From Dictyoglomaceae bacterium (GTDB lineage Bacteria > Dictyoglomota > Dictyoglomia > Dictyoglomales > Dictyoglomaceae), in NCBI GenBank assembly GCA_026417425.1, contig JAOADF010000136.1:1-19801 (forward strand): a DNA stretch of 19,801 nt. Direction: 5' to 3'. The notes under the pieces are model-generated. The model did not search any database, was not told the DNA's origin, and saw only the letters and a program-made list of their open reading frames with translations. The position numbers and the translations under genes were made by a program. Below are positions 7,298 through 14,474 of the stretch, piece by piece; position 1 is the first letter of the stretch, and each line of letters starts with the position of its first letter.

Positions 7298-8526
7298 ACC
7301 TTGATTTAAATGAGGAGAATATAAGAAAGATAAGAAAGGCTTTAAAATTTCCCTGGATTTATCCCTTGGGAAGAGCTTTTATTAAGTTAAAATTTAGAAA
7401 AGATAAGATAACATGTGTATCCTATGAATATGCATGGGATTTAGTAAAACATAATTATAAGGGAAAAAACAAAGTTGTAATAACAAATATTTTAATGCCA
7501 TCGGAATTATTCTTTGCCTTAGATCTTTTTCCCTTACTTCCTGAAGTAGCTTCCGCCTTTTCCGCATTTATAGGACTTGCTGATAAAACCCTTTTTGATA
7601 GCGAAGAAATATTATATTCAAAAGATCTATGTAGTGTTCATAGAAATGTTATAGGATTAACTAAGAAGGGTATCCTTCCTAAACCAGATTTTATTGTTTC
7701 CACCTCCCATCCCTGCCATTCTGCCCTTCACTCCTTTTTCCTACTTTCTCAGCTTTTTGGTGGAGATTATTTTCCTATAGATACTCCTTTAAAAGATAAC
7801 AAATCTATAGATTATACTGCAAAAAAACTTGAAGAACTCTTTTTCTTATTGGCTAAAAAATTAAAAACTAAAAATCCTTTATTGGGATTAGAAAGGGCTA
7901 TAAAATATTCTAATACTGCAAGGGAATACCTTATAGAAATTAATGAGTTAAGAAAGGATTATCTAGTTATTGATGGAAAAAATTTTTTAGATTATGTGGG
8001 AATGATTTTTTCCACCTTTGGTTCTCCCTGGGGAGTTAAGTTTTTTAAAACTTTAAGGGACGAGATAAAAGAAAGGATAAAAAAGAAAAAGTTTCTTTCC
8101 TGCAAAAAGAGGGTATATTGGCTCCATCTTGGTCCCTATTTTAAGACCGATTTTTTTAATTGGCTAAAAAGTAAATCCTGTGCCATTGTATTTGAAGAAA
8201 GTAGTAAGATCTATTGGGAAGAACTTGATCCAAAGGATCCTTTTAAATCTCTTGCTAAAAAAGTTATAAATGTAAAGATTTTTTCCGATGTAGAAGAAAG
8301 ATTTAAACTGGCTATGGAAGGAGTAAAGGAATATAAAGCGCAAGGAGTAATTATTTTTAATCAATGGGGTTGTAGACAGGGAGCTGGGAATTCTTATATT
8401 TTAAGAAAAAAACTTATAGAAAAAGGAATTCCTTCTATAGTGATTGATGGAGATTTAATTGATAAAGGAAACTTCCCATTGGGACAGATAAAGACAAGAA
8501 TAGAAGCCTTTCTGGAGGTGTTATAA
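7294..8526 (+). CDS. 2-hydroxyacyl-CoA dehydratase/benzoyl-CoA reductase-type second subunit (HgdA-like)
   Basis: A 410-residue partner of the preceding protein and of the same fold. Conserved cysteines are Cys113 (KDLCSVHR), Cys141 (SHPCHSALH) and Cys360 (NQWGCRQGAG); the last motif is typical of the partner subunit in this family. The C-terminus again ends GQIKTRIEAFLE. Two different subunits, each with three family cysteines, argue for a heterodimer like HgdA/HgdB rather than a homodimeric double-cubane protein. A GGAG site lies about 9 nt before the ATG, which overlaps the upstream stop. The stop is directly followed by the activator's ATG, so translation is probably coupled and the subunits made in equal amounts. 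Substrate unknown. Confidence 0.87.
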   Translation: MNLDLNEENIRKIRKALKFPWIYPLGRAFIKLKFRKDKITCVSYEYAWDLVKHNYKGKNKVVITNILMPSELFFALDLFPLLPEVASAFSAFIGLADKTLFDSEEILYSKDLCSVHRNVIGLTKKGILPKPDFIVSTSHPCHSALHSFFLLSQLFGGDYFPIDTPLKDNKSIDYTAKKLEELFFLLAKKLKTKNPLLGLERAIKYSNTAREYLIEINELRKDYLVIDGKNFLDYVGMIFSTFGSPWGVKFFKTLRDEIKERIKKKKFLSCKKRVYWLHLGPYFKTDFFNWLKSKSCAIVFEESSKIYWEELDPKDPFKSLAKKVINVKIFSDVEERFKLAMEGVKEYKAQGVIIFNQWGCRQGAGNSYILRKKLIEKGIPSIVIDGDLIDKGNFPLGQIKTRIEAFLEVL

Positions 8527-9318
8527 ATGGATTACTTCTTGGGAGTGGATATTGGTTCTATAACTACAAAGGTGGTACTTCTTTCCCACATGAATGGGAA
8601 AATTGAACTATTAAATTACAAAATAACAAATACAGGAGTTGATGGCAATAGTTCTGCAAAAAAATTAATTGAGGAGATTCTAAAAGAAAGGAATATCAAT
8701 TTTTACGAGATAAAGAGAATAACCGCAACAGGATATGGAAGAGTAAGGGTTGATTTTACTGATTTTACAAAGACTGAAATTTCCTGTCATGGTAAGGGAG
8801 TAAATTTTATTTTTCCTTTTGCAAGAACTATTTTGGATATAGGAGGACAAGATAGTAAGGCCATAAGAATAGGAGAAAGGGGGGAAGTATTGGATTTTGC
8901 AATGAATGATAAATGTGCAGCAGGAACAGGAAGATTTCTCGAAGTTATGGCAAAGGTATTGGAAGAGGAATTGGAAAATTTCGGAAAAATTCATTTAAAA
9001 ACGAAGGATATGGTGGAGATTACAAATATTTGTACTGTTTTTGCAGAATCAGAAATCATAACTCTTCTTTCCGAAGGATACAATAAAAATAGTATTATTA
9101 AAGGTTTAAATTATTCCATTGCCAAGAGAGTAATCTCTTTATTAAAAAGAATAGGGATAGAAAAGGATGTAGTTATGACAGGAGGGGTTGCTAAAAATGA
9201 AGGAGTAAAAAAGGCTATAGAAGATTTATTAGGTTTTGAAATTCATGTTCCCCGGGAACCTCAGATAATGGGAGCTCTTGGGGCAGGAATCTTTGCTATA
9301 GAAGATTATAAATCATAA
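8527..9318 (+). CDS. ATP-dependent activator (archerase) of the dehydratase, HgdC/BcrD type
   Basis: A 263-residue ASKHA-fold ATPase. In this family a homodimer bridged by one [4Fe-4S] cluster uses ATP to push a low-potential electron into the dehydratase. The cluster cysteines are visible: Cys130 (NDKCAAGTGRFLE) and Cys169 (NICTVFAESE). The phosphate loops are VDIGSITTK (7-15) and DIGGQDSK (104-111), with the adenosine motif TGGVAKN at 218-224. Length matches HgdC (about 260). A GGAGG site lies 7 nt before the ATG, which directly follows the upstream stop. The presence of all three parts supports a working module. The 3' end overlaps the convergent nucleotidyltransferase gene by 13 bp. Confidence 0.93.
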   Translation: MDYFLGVDIGSITTKVVLLSHMNGKIELLNYKITNTGVDGNSSAKKLIEEILKERNINFYEIKRITATGYGRVRVDFTDFTKTEISCHGKGVNFIFPFARTILDIGGQDSKAIRIGERGEVLDFAMNDKCAAGTGRFLEVMAKVLEEELENFGKIHLKTKDMVEITNICTVFAESEIITLLSEGYNKNSIIKGLNYSIAKRVISLLKRIGIEKDVVMTGGVAKNEGVKKAIEDLLGFEIHVPREPQIMGALGAGIFAIEDYKS

Positions 9319-10052
9319 AACTTTTCTAAAAATTTTTTAAAATTATTAATTCCTTCAATATCATTTAAGGTTCCAATTTCCAAAGGGAAGCCTTTTATAA
9401 AAAAAGGTCTTATATCTAAACTATCTTCTAACATTATTTTAATTGCGGATGTAAATTCATATTCTCCTCTTTCCGAAGGAGTTATTTTTTCCAAATACTT
9501 GAAGATTATAGGTTTTAAAACAAATATTCCTGTCTGATTCCAATTTGTATCAACTTTTTCCTTGGGCTTCTCAATAATATCCTTTACTCTCAAAATATTA
9601 TCTTTCTTTTCTAAGAATACTGCGCCTCCTAAAGATAAATCTTTCTTATAGTTTAATCCCATAAGAATATCGCAAGGATTGTCTTCAAACATAATTTTAA
9701 TATTCGAATAATTTTCTCTTTCAACAATTACGTCTCCCCAACTTAGCATAAAATACTCATCTCCCACAAAATCTTTTGCCATTAAGACTGCGGATCCTGT
9801 TCCTGTTGGAATCTCTTGAGTTATGTAGGAGATATTTAAATTAAGTATTCTTCCATCCTTAAAGTAGTTCTTAATTTTCTCTCCTAAATATCCAATAACT
9901 ATTATTATATCCCTTACCCCTGCATATTTAAAACCTAAGAGAATATATTCCAATATAGGTTTTCCTGAGATTGGGATTAAACCTTTGGGAATACTATCTG
10001 TTAAGGGTCTTAATCTCTTCCCAAAACCTGCAGAAATAATTACTCCCTTCAA
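9306..10052 (-). CDS. Sugar-1-phosphate nucleotidyltransferase (GlmU/RmlA/HddC-like)
   Basis: A 248-residue single-domain nucleotidyltransferase that couples a sugar-1-phosphate to an NTP. The signature IISAGFGKRLRPLT at 5-18 with Lys23 (PKGLIP) binds the nucleotide phosphates. GSAVLMA (87-93) and the metal Asp in WGDVIV (about 107) follow, then the sugar-binding EKP and GxPxEIGT-type loops near the C-terminus. It is shorter than GlmU because it lacks the left-handed beta-helix domain. The start is TTG, overlapping the kinase stop (TTGA), with an AAGGA site upstream, so the two are translationally coupled. Together with the GHMP kinase it likely turns a free sugar into an NDP-sugar. Which sugar and which nucleotide cannot be told. 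Confidence 0.88.
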   Translation of the reverse strand: MKGVIISAGFGKRLRPLTDSIPKGLIPISGKPILEYILLGFKYAGVRDIIIVIGYLGEKIKNYFKDGRILNLNISYITQEIPTGTGSAVLMAKDFVGDEYFMLSWGDVIVERENYSNIKIMFEDNPCDILMGLNYKKDLSLGGAVFLEKKDNILRVKDIIEKPKEKVDTNWNQTGIFVLKPIIFKYLEKITPSERGEYEFTSAIKIMLEDSLDIRPFFIKGFPLEIGTLNDIEGINNFKKFLEKFYDL

Positions 10053-11119
10053 TCTAAAATCCTTACTCCTTTGTCTACTTTTACAATATAGGTTTTTGCT
10101 CCTTCTTCTTCTAAGGCTTTTGCTACCTCCTCTTCATATCCAGGAGCATAAGCAAAGATACATCCTCCTCCCCCTGAACCGTTTAGTTTTGCACCTAAGG
10201 CTCCATTTAGTAATGCGGTTTCTACTAATCTATCTAATCTTGGAGTAGATACCTTTAATCCCAAGCTAAGATGATAATGATGTTCTGTAATCATTTGACC
10301 TAACTTCTCAGGAATTACTAAATCTTTTCTTAACATTTCGTAGGCTTTTCTACATAAATCTCTATTATATATATTGGCTATAATTTTTTCCCTTATACCT
10401 TCAGGAAGATCATTAGCAAGTTCTAAGGCTTCCTCTGTGGAGATGTTTCTTAAATTAAAATCTTTTTTCTTCTCTTGAATTAACTCAATTCCTTTTAATA
10501 CATCTTTTTTAGATTTTTTTAAAACTTCTAAGGTCTCTTTTCTTTCTAAAGAATCCGCAAGAATAAACCCTGAAAGATTTGGAGATAGTTTTTCGTAGGA
10601 AAAAGGGGGTATAGAATCCACATATATAATTCCACCAAGGGAAGAGGTAAAATGATCCATCATTCCTCCCGGTTCATTAAATTCTGCTACTTCTGCCAAG
10701 TATCCATATCTTGCAATTTTTTCTGGTTCCATATCCCTTCCACATGCATGTAGTATAAATTTTGTCCATGCTATTACCAATGCGGATGAACTGGAAGTTC
10801 CAGCATTTATAGGTATATTTCCTCGGATTTCTATATCAAATCCCCTTTCCAATTCTATTCCATCTCTTTTCAGAACATTTAAAACAGATCTTAGATAACA
10901 TCTTGGTTTATCATAAACAATAGGCTTAGATAAATCGATAATTTCTTCACCATTGATATCAGGCATTTTAATATAAAGAATTTTGTCTTTTCTTATTTTC
11001 CCCGAAATTCTTATATGAAGATCAATGGCAAAGGAAATGACTCCTAATCCTAAAAAATCTTGATGTTCTCCAAATAAACATATTCTTCCTGGAGCTATCA
11101 CTGTAATTTCATTTCTCAT
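10049..11119 (-). CDS. GHMP-family sugar kinase (galactokinase/mevalonate-kinase superfamily)
   Basis: 356 residues from ATG 11119. Motif 1 is APGRICLFGEHQDFLG (9-24), the galactokinase-like substrate loop; motif 2 is INAGTSSSSAL (105-114), the ATP loop; a catalytic-type Asp155 sits in GGMMDHF; motif 3 is LNGSGGGGC (312-320). These fit an anomeric sugar kinase making a sugar-1-phosphate. A longer frame starts at TTG 11155, but those bases (TTGTCA) look like the -35 of this gene's own promoter, with TATTTA at 11132-11127 and the ATG 7 nt further on. I therefore prefer 11119 and a leaderless mRNA. It lies divergent from a PadR-type regulator, which may control it. Galactose, heptose, arabinose or fucose kinases are all possible. 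Confidence 0.87.
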   Translation of the reverse strand: MRNEITVIAPGRICLFGEHQDFLGLGVISFAIDLHIRISGKIRKDKILYIKMPDINGEEIIDLSKPIVYDKPRCYLRSVLNVLKRDGIELERGFDIEIRGNIPINAGTSSSSALVIAWTKFILHACGRDMEPEKIARYGYLAEVAEFNEPGGMMDHFTSSLGGIIYVDSIPPFSYEKLSPNLSGFILADSLERKETLEVLKKSKKDVLKGIELIQEKKKDFNLRNISTEEALELANDLPEGIREKIIANIYNRDLCRKAYEMLRKDLVIPEKLGQMITEHHYHLSLGLKVSTPRLDRLVETALLNGALGAKLNGSGGGGCIFAYAPGYEEEVAKALEEEGAKTYIVKVDKGVRILD

Positions 11120-11126
11120 AGGAATA

Positions 11127-11155
11127 TAAATATCATAAAAAGGGATTCTTGACAA
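11127..11155 (-). promoter_or_regulatory. Promoter of the sugar kinase operon, sharing its -35 with the PadR promoter
   Basis: Minus strand TTGTCA (11155-11150), 17-nt spacer, TATTTA (11132-11127), then 7 nt to ATG 11119. The -35 overlaps the divergent TTGACA (11149-11154) by five bases. No Shine-Dalgarno site precedes the ATG. Confidence 0.55.
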
Positions 11156-11177
11156 AAATTTATAAAAATTATATATA
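11149..11177 (+). promoter_or_regulatory. Promoter of the PadR-type operon
   Basis: Perfect TTGACA (11149-11154), 17-nt spacer and TATATA (11172-11177) predict a start near 11184. A second -10-like TATAAT lies at 11189-11194, close to the ATG. Any repressor bound here would cover both divergent promoters. Confidence 0.6.
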
Positions 11178-11198
11178 TGAATTAGTAATATAATTTGA

Positions 11199-11573
11199 AT
11201 GGATATGAGTAGAGAAAGAAAAAGAGGAATAGGATTAAGTCCAGGATTTTGGATTAGAATGTGGATTTTAGTAGCTCTAGGAGAAAAAGAGCTTCATGGC
11301 TATGAATTAATTAGTAAAATCTCTGATATATTCCCAGGAATGATAGGAAAAGGGATTGGAGAGATGGGAAGAGGTTATAGAATTCTTAGGGAGCTTGAAA
11401 TGGAAGGTTTGATAATTTCCTACTGGAATATTGAGGGAATTGGACCAGCAAGAAAGATTTATAAGTTAACTCCAAAAGGAGAAGAATTGAGAAGAGAAAG
11501 TATAAAATATATAAGGGAGATTAAAGGATATATAGAAAGATTTATTGAAATAGCGGGAGGTGAAGATGAATGA
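11199..11573 (+). CDS. PadR-family transcriptional regulator
   Basis: A 124-residue winged-helix protein of the PadR type. 'ILVALGEKELHGYELI' (29-44) is the hallmark first helix region, then a recognition-helix zone rich in Gly and Arg (50-66), a wing around PARKIYKLTPKGEEL (83-97), and a C-terminal dimerisation helix to 120. It probably binds DNA as a dimer and controls its own promoter and the divergent sugar-kinase operon; that is inferred from the shared promoter region. The start could be ATG 11199 or ATG 11205; neither has a clear Shine-Dalgarno site. It overlaps the next gene by 4 bp (ATGA). The ligand is unknown. Confidence 0.87.
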   Translation: MDMSRERKRGIGLSPGFWIRMWILVALGEKELHGYELISKISDIFPGMIGKGIGEMGRGYRILRELEMEGLIISYWNIEGIGPARKIYKLTPKGEELRRESIKYIREIKGYIERFIEIAGGEDE

Positions 11574-11812
11574 GAAGATACTATTTTGGCTTTGGACCCT
11601 TCTTTAGATTTAGTAGAAAATGGCACAGATTCTATGGTCCTTCTTGGGCATTTTGGGGACATTTCTGTTCTCCTTTTTGGGGATTTGAAATGTGGGATAA
11701 AGAGGAGAAAAGAAAATTTTTAGAATGCTGGAAAAAAGAGTTAGAAGAAATGAAGAAAGATATTGAAGAGGAGATAAGAGAGATAGAAAGGGAGCTTAGT
11801 GAGCTTAAGTAA
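11570..11812 (+). CDS. Small aromatic-rich protein with C-terminal coiled coil, PadR-linked
   Basis: 80 residues in two parts. Residues 1-42 are very rich in Phe, Trp, Tyr and Gly, with basic residues and one cysteine. Residues 43-80 are an acidic and basic amphipathic helix (KEEKRKFLECWKKELEEMKK and on), almost certainly a coiled coil. A GGGAGG site lies 8-9 nt before the ATG, and the gene overlaps the PadR stop, so it is well expressed with the regulator. It resembles in layout the small glycine/aromatic plus coiled-coil proteins (DUF5320-like) found beside PadR genes, but I cannot confirm membership. Possible roles are a membrane-surface or ligand-sensing partner of the regulator. Confidence 0.75.
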   Translation: MRRYYFGFGPFFRFSRKWHRFYGPSWAFWGHFCSPFWGFEMWDKEEKRKFLECWKKELEEMKKDIEEEIREIERELSELK

Positions 11813-11814
11813 AT

Positions 11815-12339
11815 CTATTTCTCTAAAACCGCTATATACATTAAATTTCTATACTTTTCATTATAATCTAATCCAAAGCCTACCACATAATAATTGGGGA
11901 TTTCAAAGCCCTTATAATCAATGGGAACATCTATAATTCTTCTTCCCGGACAATCCAAAAGAGTACATACCTTTAGGGAAGAAGGTTCTCTTGCCTTTAA
12001 AACCTTTAGTAGATAGGCTAATGAAAGTCCTGTATCCACAATGTCTTCTATAATTACCACATCTTTATTATAAATATTTATATCTAAATCTTTTGTAATT
12101 CTAACAATCCCAAAGGTTTCCTTAGAAGGACCATAACTCAGAATTGAAATAAAGTCTAAAATATAAGGAATGGAAAGGCTTCTTGTAAGATCTACTGCAA
12201 AATATACTGCCCCCTTTAAAATACATGCTAATATAGGATTTTTTCCTTGATAATCTTCACTTATTTTTTTGCCTAATTCTTTAATCCTTTCCTGTATCTC
12301 ATCATAAGTAAATAAAATTTTTTCTATTTTTTCCATCAT
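11815..12339 (-). CDS. hpt: Hypoxanthine phosphoribosyltransferase
   Basis: 174 residues, the normal length of bacterial HPRT, which converts hypoxanthine or guanine and PRPP to IMP or GMP in purine salvage. The PRPP loop VVIIEDIVDTGLS (94-106) carries the acidic pair Glu98-Asp99. LKG at 41-43 is the diphosphate loop, DFISILSYG (62-70) the flexible loop, and YVVGFGLDYNEKYRNL near the end the purine-binding hood. It overlaps the upstream fusion gene by 4 bp (ATGA), with an AAGGTG site ahead. It is the last gene of the minus-strand group with the dehydrogenase and fusion protein. Its stop is 2 bp from the stop of the convergent PadR-linked gene. Confidence 0.95.
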   Translation of the reverse strand: MMEKIEKILFTYDEIQERIKELGKKISEDYQGKNPILACILKGAVYFAVDLTRSLSIPYILDFISILSYGPSKETFGIVRITKDLDINIYNKDVVIIEDIVDTGLSLAYLLKVLKAREPSSLKVCTLLDCPGRRIIDVPIDYKGFEIPNYYVVGFGLDYNEKYRNLMYIAVLEK

Positions 12340-13262
12340 TTCACCTTAGTTATTCCATATTTTTCTAAAATTTTTATATAATCATGTCCATATAATAATT
12401 TAATATTTACATTGGGATATAATTTCTTAAGCTTTCTAATTTTTTTAATTTTCTCACTCATAAGTTTTGGCTTTTGAACCGTAAGCTCAATATATAAATC
12501 AAATTCAGGAAGATAAAAATCAGGGGTAAATGCCTCAACAACTTGCCCTTCATTATCCCATTCCAAAGGAAAAACCTTTGGTTCGTATTCCCAAGATATT
12601 CTATAAAAGGTTAATAATTTTGCGAATTCTTCTTCACTTTTATTTGCGAATTTTATCTTTGAAGGGAAAGAAAAACTCTCTTGTAAAGGTTGAGGAATCT
12701 TTATGGATTTTTCTATTGATTTTGTAAGTATTTGATATATTTCATCTTGGGAATAATAAGCAAGGTTAATAGTTAGATGATAATGGTAGGGATCCTTCCA
12801 GTCATATCCAAATAAGGTTTTAAAGTATATATCCCTTGCACTATCTTTTTCCAAGATTAATTTTATGGAAGTTTCTACATCTAAATTGTAATTTTTCTGT
12901 AAATTTTTTATCCTAAGATTCAAAGGAGCAATTATATTTATATGAAAGGAATTAGGATAATCTTTAAATAGAAATTGCCCCCCTCTTCCCAGTAGAATAA
13001 CAGGAGATTTCTTTAAATAATTATTTGTTATCTCCTTTATACCTTCTTTATACTTTTCAATAAATTCCTTTTCCGCAGAATTTCTCTCAATTTTTTTCTC
13101 CTCCAGTAATAACTCTTCAGAACTCATTCCACAATATTCCTGAAGCAAAGGAAACAAATTACTTCTATCCAAAAGGGTAAAACCATATTCCTTTGAGAGC
13201 TTACTAAATAAAAAATCTATTTCAATCCCAAACTCCCTTGCCGCTGTTATTAGTCTTACCAT
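12336..13262 (-). CDS. Cytidylate-kinase-like protein fused to a PD-(D/E)XK nuclease-like domain
   Basis: 308 residues from ATG 13262; a longer frame begins at ATG 13295 but overlaps the upstream gene. Residues 1-185 follow the cytidylate-kinase-like family: ITAAREFG at the start, LLDRSNLF (30-37), ILLGRGGQFLF (89-99), then D140-x2-R143 and FGYDWKDPYHYHLTIN (151-166). The usual phosphate loop after the first strand (SRxxGSGG) is replaced by GIEIDFLF, so ATP binding as a kinase is doubtful. Residues 207-308 look like a restriction-endonuclease-type fold: WEYEP, TPDFYLPEFDLYIELTVQK (246-264) with Asp248, Glu259 and Lys264, and a following basic helix. An AGGAGG lies 15 nt before the ATG, longer than usual. 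It overlaps hpt, suggesting a nucleotide-linked task. True function unknown. Confidence 0.72.
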   Translation of the reverse strand: MVRLITAAREFGIEIDFLFSKLSKEYGFTLLDRSNLFPLLQEYCGMSSEELLLEEKKIERNSAEKEFIEKYKEGIKEITNNYLKKSPVILLGRGGQFLFKDYPNSFHINIIAPLNLRIKNLQKNYNLDVETSIKLILEKDSARDIYFKTLFGYDWKDPYHYHLTINLAYYSQDEIYQILTKSIEKSIKIPQPLQESFSFPSKIKFANKSEEEFAKLLTFYRISWEYEPKVFPLEWDNEGQVVEAFTPDFYLPEFDLYIELTVQKPKLMSEKIKKIRKLKKLYPNVNIKLLYGHDYIKILEKYGITKVK

Positions 13263-13269
13263 ATCTTCT

Positions 13270-14376
13270 CTATAATACCTCCTCATATAAGGCAAAAATA
13301 TCTTCTTCCTTAACAGGTCTTATATTATTATTAATATTCATCTGAGAAGTTTTTGCCTTATCTACTAAAAGTTGGATATCAATTTTTTCTCTAATTACTT
13401 GAGAAAGTTTTAAGGGGAAATTTAATTCCCTAAGAAGATTCTCAACCTTCTCAGGAGGATATCCCCCCATAAGATGTTTTAGAAAGTTCATTTTTTCATG
13501 AGGTATGAAAGGGGCATTGTATCTTAGATATGCAGGAAGAAGAATACCGTTGGCAATACCATGAATCACATTATAAACCCCTCCTAAGGGACGAGACATG
13601 GCATGAATCAATGTAGTCTTTGCATTATTTATAGCAACTCCAGCCCAAAAAGCTGCATAGGATACCTTCTCCTTTGAAGGTAAAGAGTTTTCATTAATAG
13701 CAGGAACAAGATTATGCCAGAGGGTTGCTATAGCTTCTTTCGCCCATATATCAGTATATGGGGTGGAAGAGCGAGAAAGAAAGGATTCTATTGCATGAGA
13801 TAGAGCGTCAATTCCTGTCGCTACAGCAACCAAAGGACTCATGGTAAAGGTTAGTTCGGGATCCACTAGGGCAACCTTAGGAATTAAAGCTTTACCTGAA
13901 AGAAGAAATTTATCCCTCATTTCTGGATCGGTTATCACTGCAAATCTTGTAGCTTCACTTCCTGTTCCTGCTGTAGTAGGAACAGCTATTATAGGGAGCG
14001 CATCTTCTATCTCTTTGCCCCTTAGTTCAAAAATATTCACATTTCTTGTAAGAAGAGCGGAAATAATTTTGGCAGAATCAATAACACTTCCTCCTCCAAC
14101 AGCTATAATTCCATGGGGATTATAATTTTTTACTCTATTTAATAGTTCCGCTATGGAATGTATATTGGGCTCTGGGGTTACACCACTTATTACCTGAATT
14201 TCTAAACCATATTTATCAAAGGAATCTAAAATTTTATCTAGAAAACCACTTCTTTTTAAGGAACTTTCTCCACAAAAGAAAGAGAATTTTTTGCCAAAAG
14301 CTACAGCCTCTATGGGGAGTTGCTCAATGGAACCAATTCCATAAATTATCCTTTGTGGAAGCTCCAATATATGCAT
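13270..14376 (-). CDS. Iron-containing (group III) alcohol dehydrogenase
   Basis: A 368-residue NAD(P)-dependent dehydrogenase of the iron-activated family that also includes glycerol and lactaldehyde dehydrogenases. The nucleotide loop is GGGSVID (94-100), followed by PTTAGTGSEAT (133-143). Metal ligands Asp190 and His194 (GIDALSHAIES), His258 (IHAMSRPLGG) and His272 (VIHGIANG) are all present, so it should be active. The substrate is not evident from the sequence. An AGGGG site lies about 9 nt before the ATG. It is first in the group with the fusion protein and hpt, with which it has no obvious metabolic link. Its promoter shares a -35 with the divergent alanyl-tRNA editing gene. Confidence 0.93.
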   Translation of the reverse strand: MHILELPQRIIYGIGSIEQLPIEAVAFGKKFSFFCGESSLKRSGFLDKILDSFDKYGLEIQVISGVTPEPNIHSIAELLNRVKNYNPHGIIAVGGGSVIDSAKIISALLTRNVNIFELRGKEIEDALPIIAVPTTAGTGSEATRFAVITDPEMRDKFLLSGKALIPKVALVDPELTFTMSPLVAVATGIDALSHAIESFLSRSSTPYTDIWAKEAIATLWHNLVPAINENSLPSKEKVSYAAFWAGVAINNAKTTLIHAMSRPLGGVYNVIHGIANGILLPAYLRYNAPFIPHEKMNFLKHLMGGYPPEKVENLLRELNFPLKLSQVIREKIDIQLLVDKAKTSQMNINNNIRPVKEEDIFALYEEVL

Positions 14377-14415
14377 TCTAATTTTCCCCTTTCAATCTAA
14401 ATTTTTACCAGATTA

Positions 14416-14444
14416 ATTTTACTTCTAATTATTTTTATTGACAA
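14416..14444 (-). promoter_or_regulatory. Promoter of the dehydrogenase-hpt group, sharing its -35 with the AlaX promoter
   Basis: Minus strand TTGTCA (14444-14439), 17-nt spacer and TAAAAT (14421-14416) give a start near 14408 and a leader of about 32 nt that contains the Shine-Dalgarno site. The -35 overlaps the divergent TTGACA by five bases. Confidence 0.6.
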
Positions 14445-14466
14445 TGCTCTAAATCATCCATAAACT
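14438..14466 (+). promoter_or_regulatory. Promoter of the AlaX-type gene, likely leaderless
   Basis: Perfect TTGACA (14438-14443), 17-nt spacer and TAAACT (14461-14466), then 8 nt to ATG 14475. There is no Shine-Dalgarno site. The predicted transcription start falls on or one base before the start codon. Confidence 0.65.
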
Positions 14467-14474
14467 TAAAAACA

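Noticed and set aside
11120..11155. TTG 11155 as the start of the sugar kinase
   Set aside because: Those bases form a -35-like TTGTCA with a 17-nt spaced -10 before ATG 11119, and the family motif begins right after that ATG.
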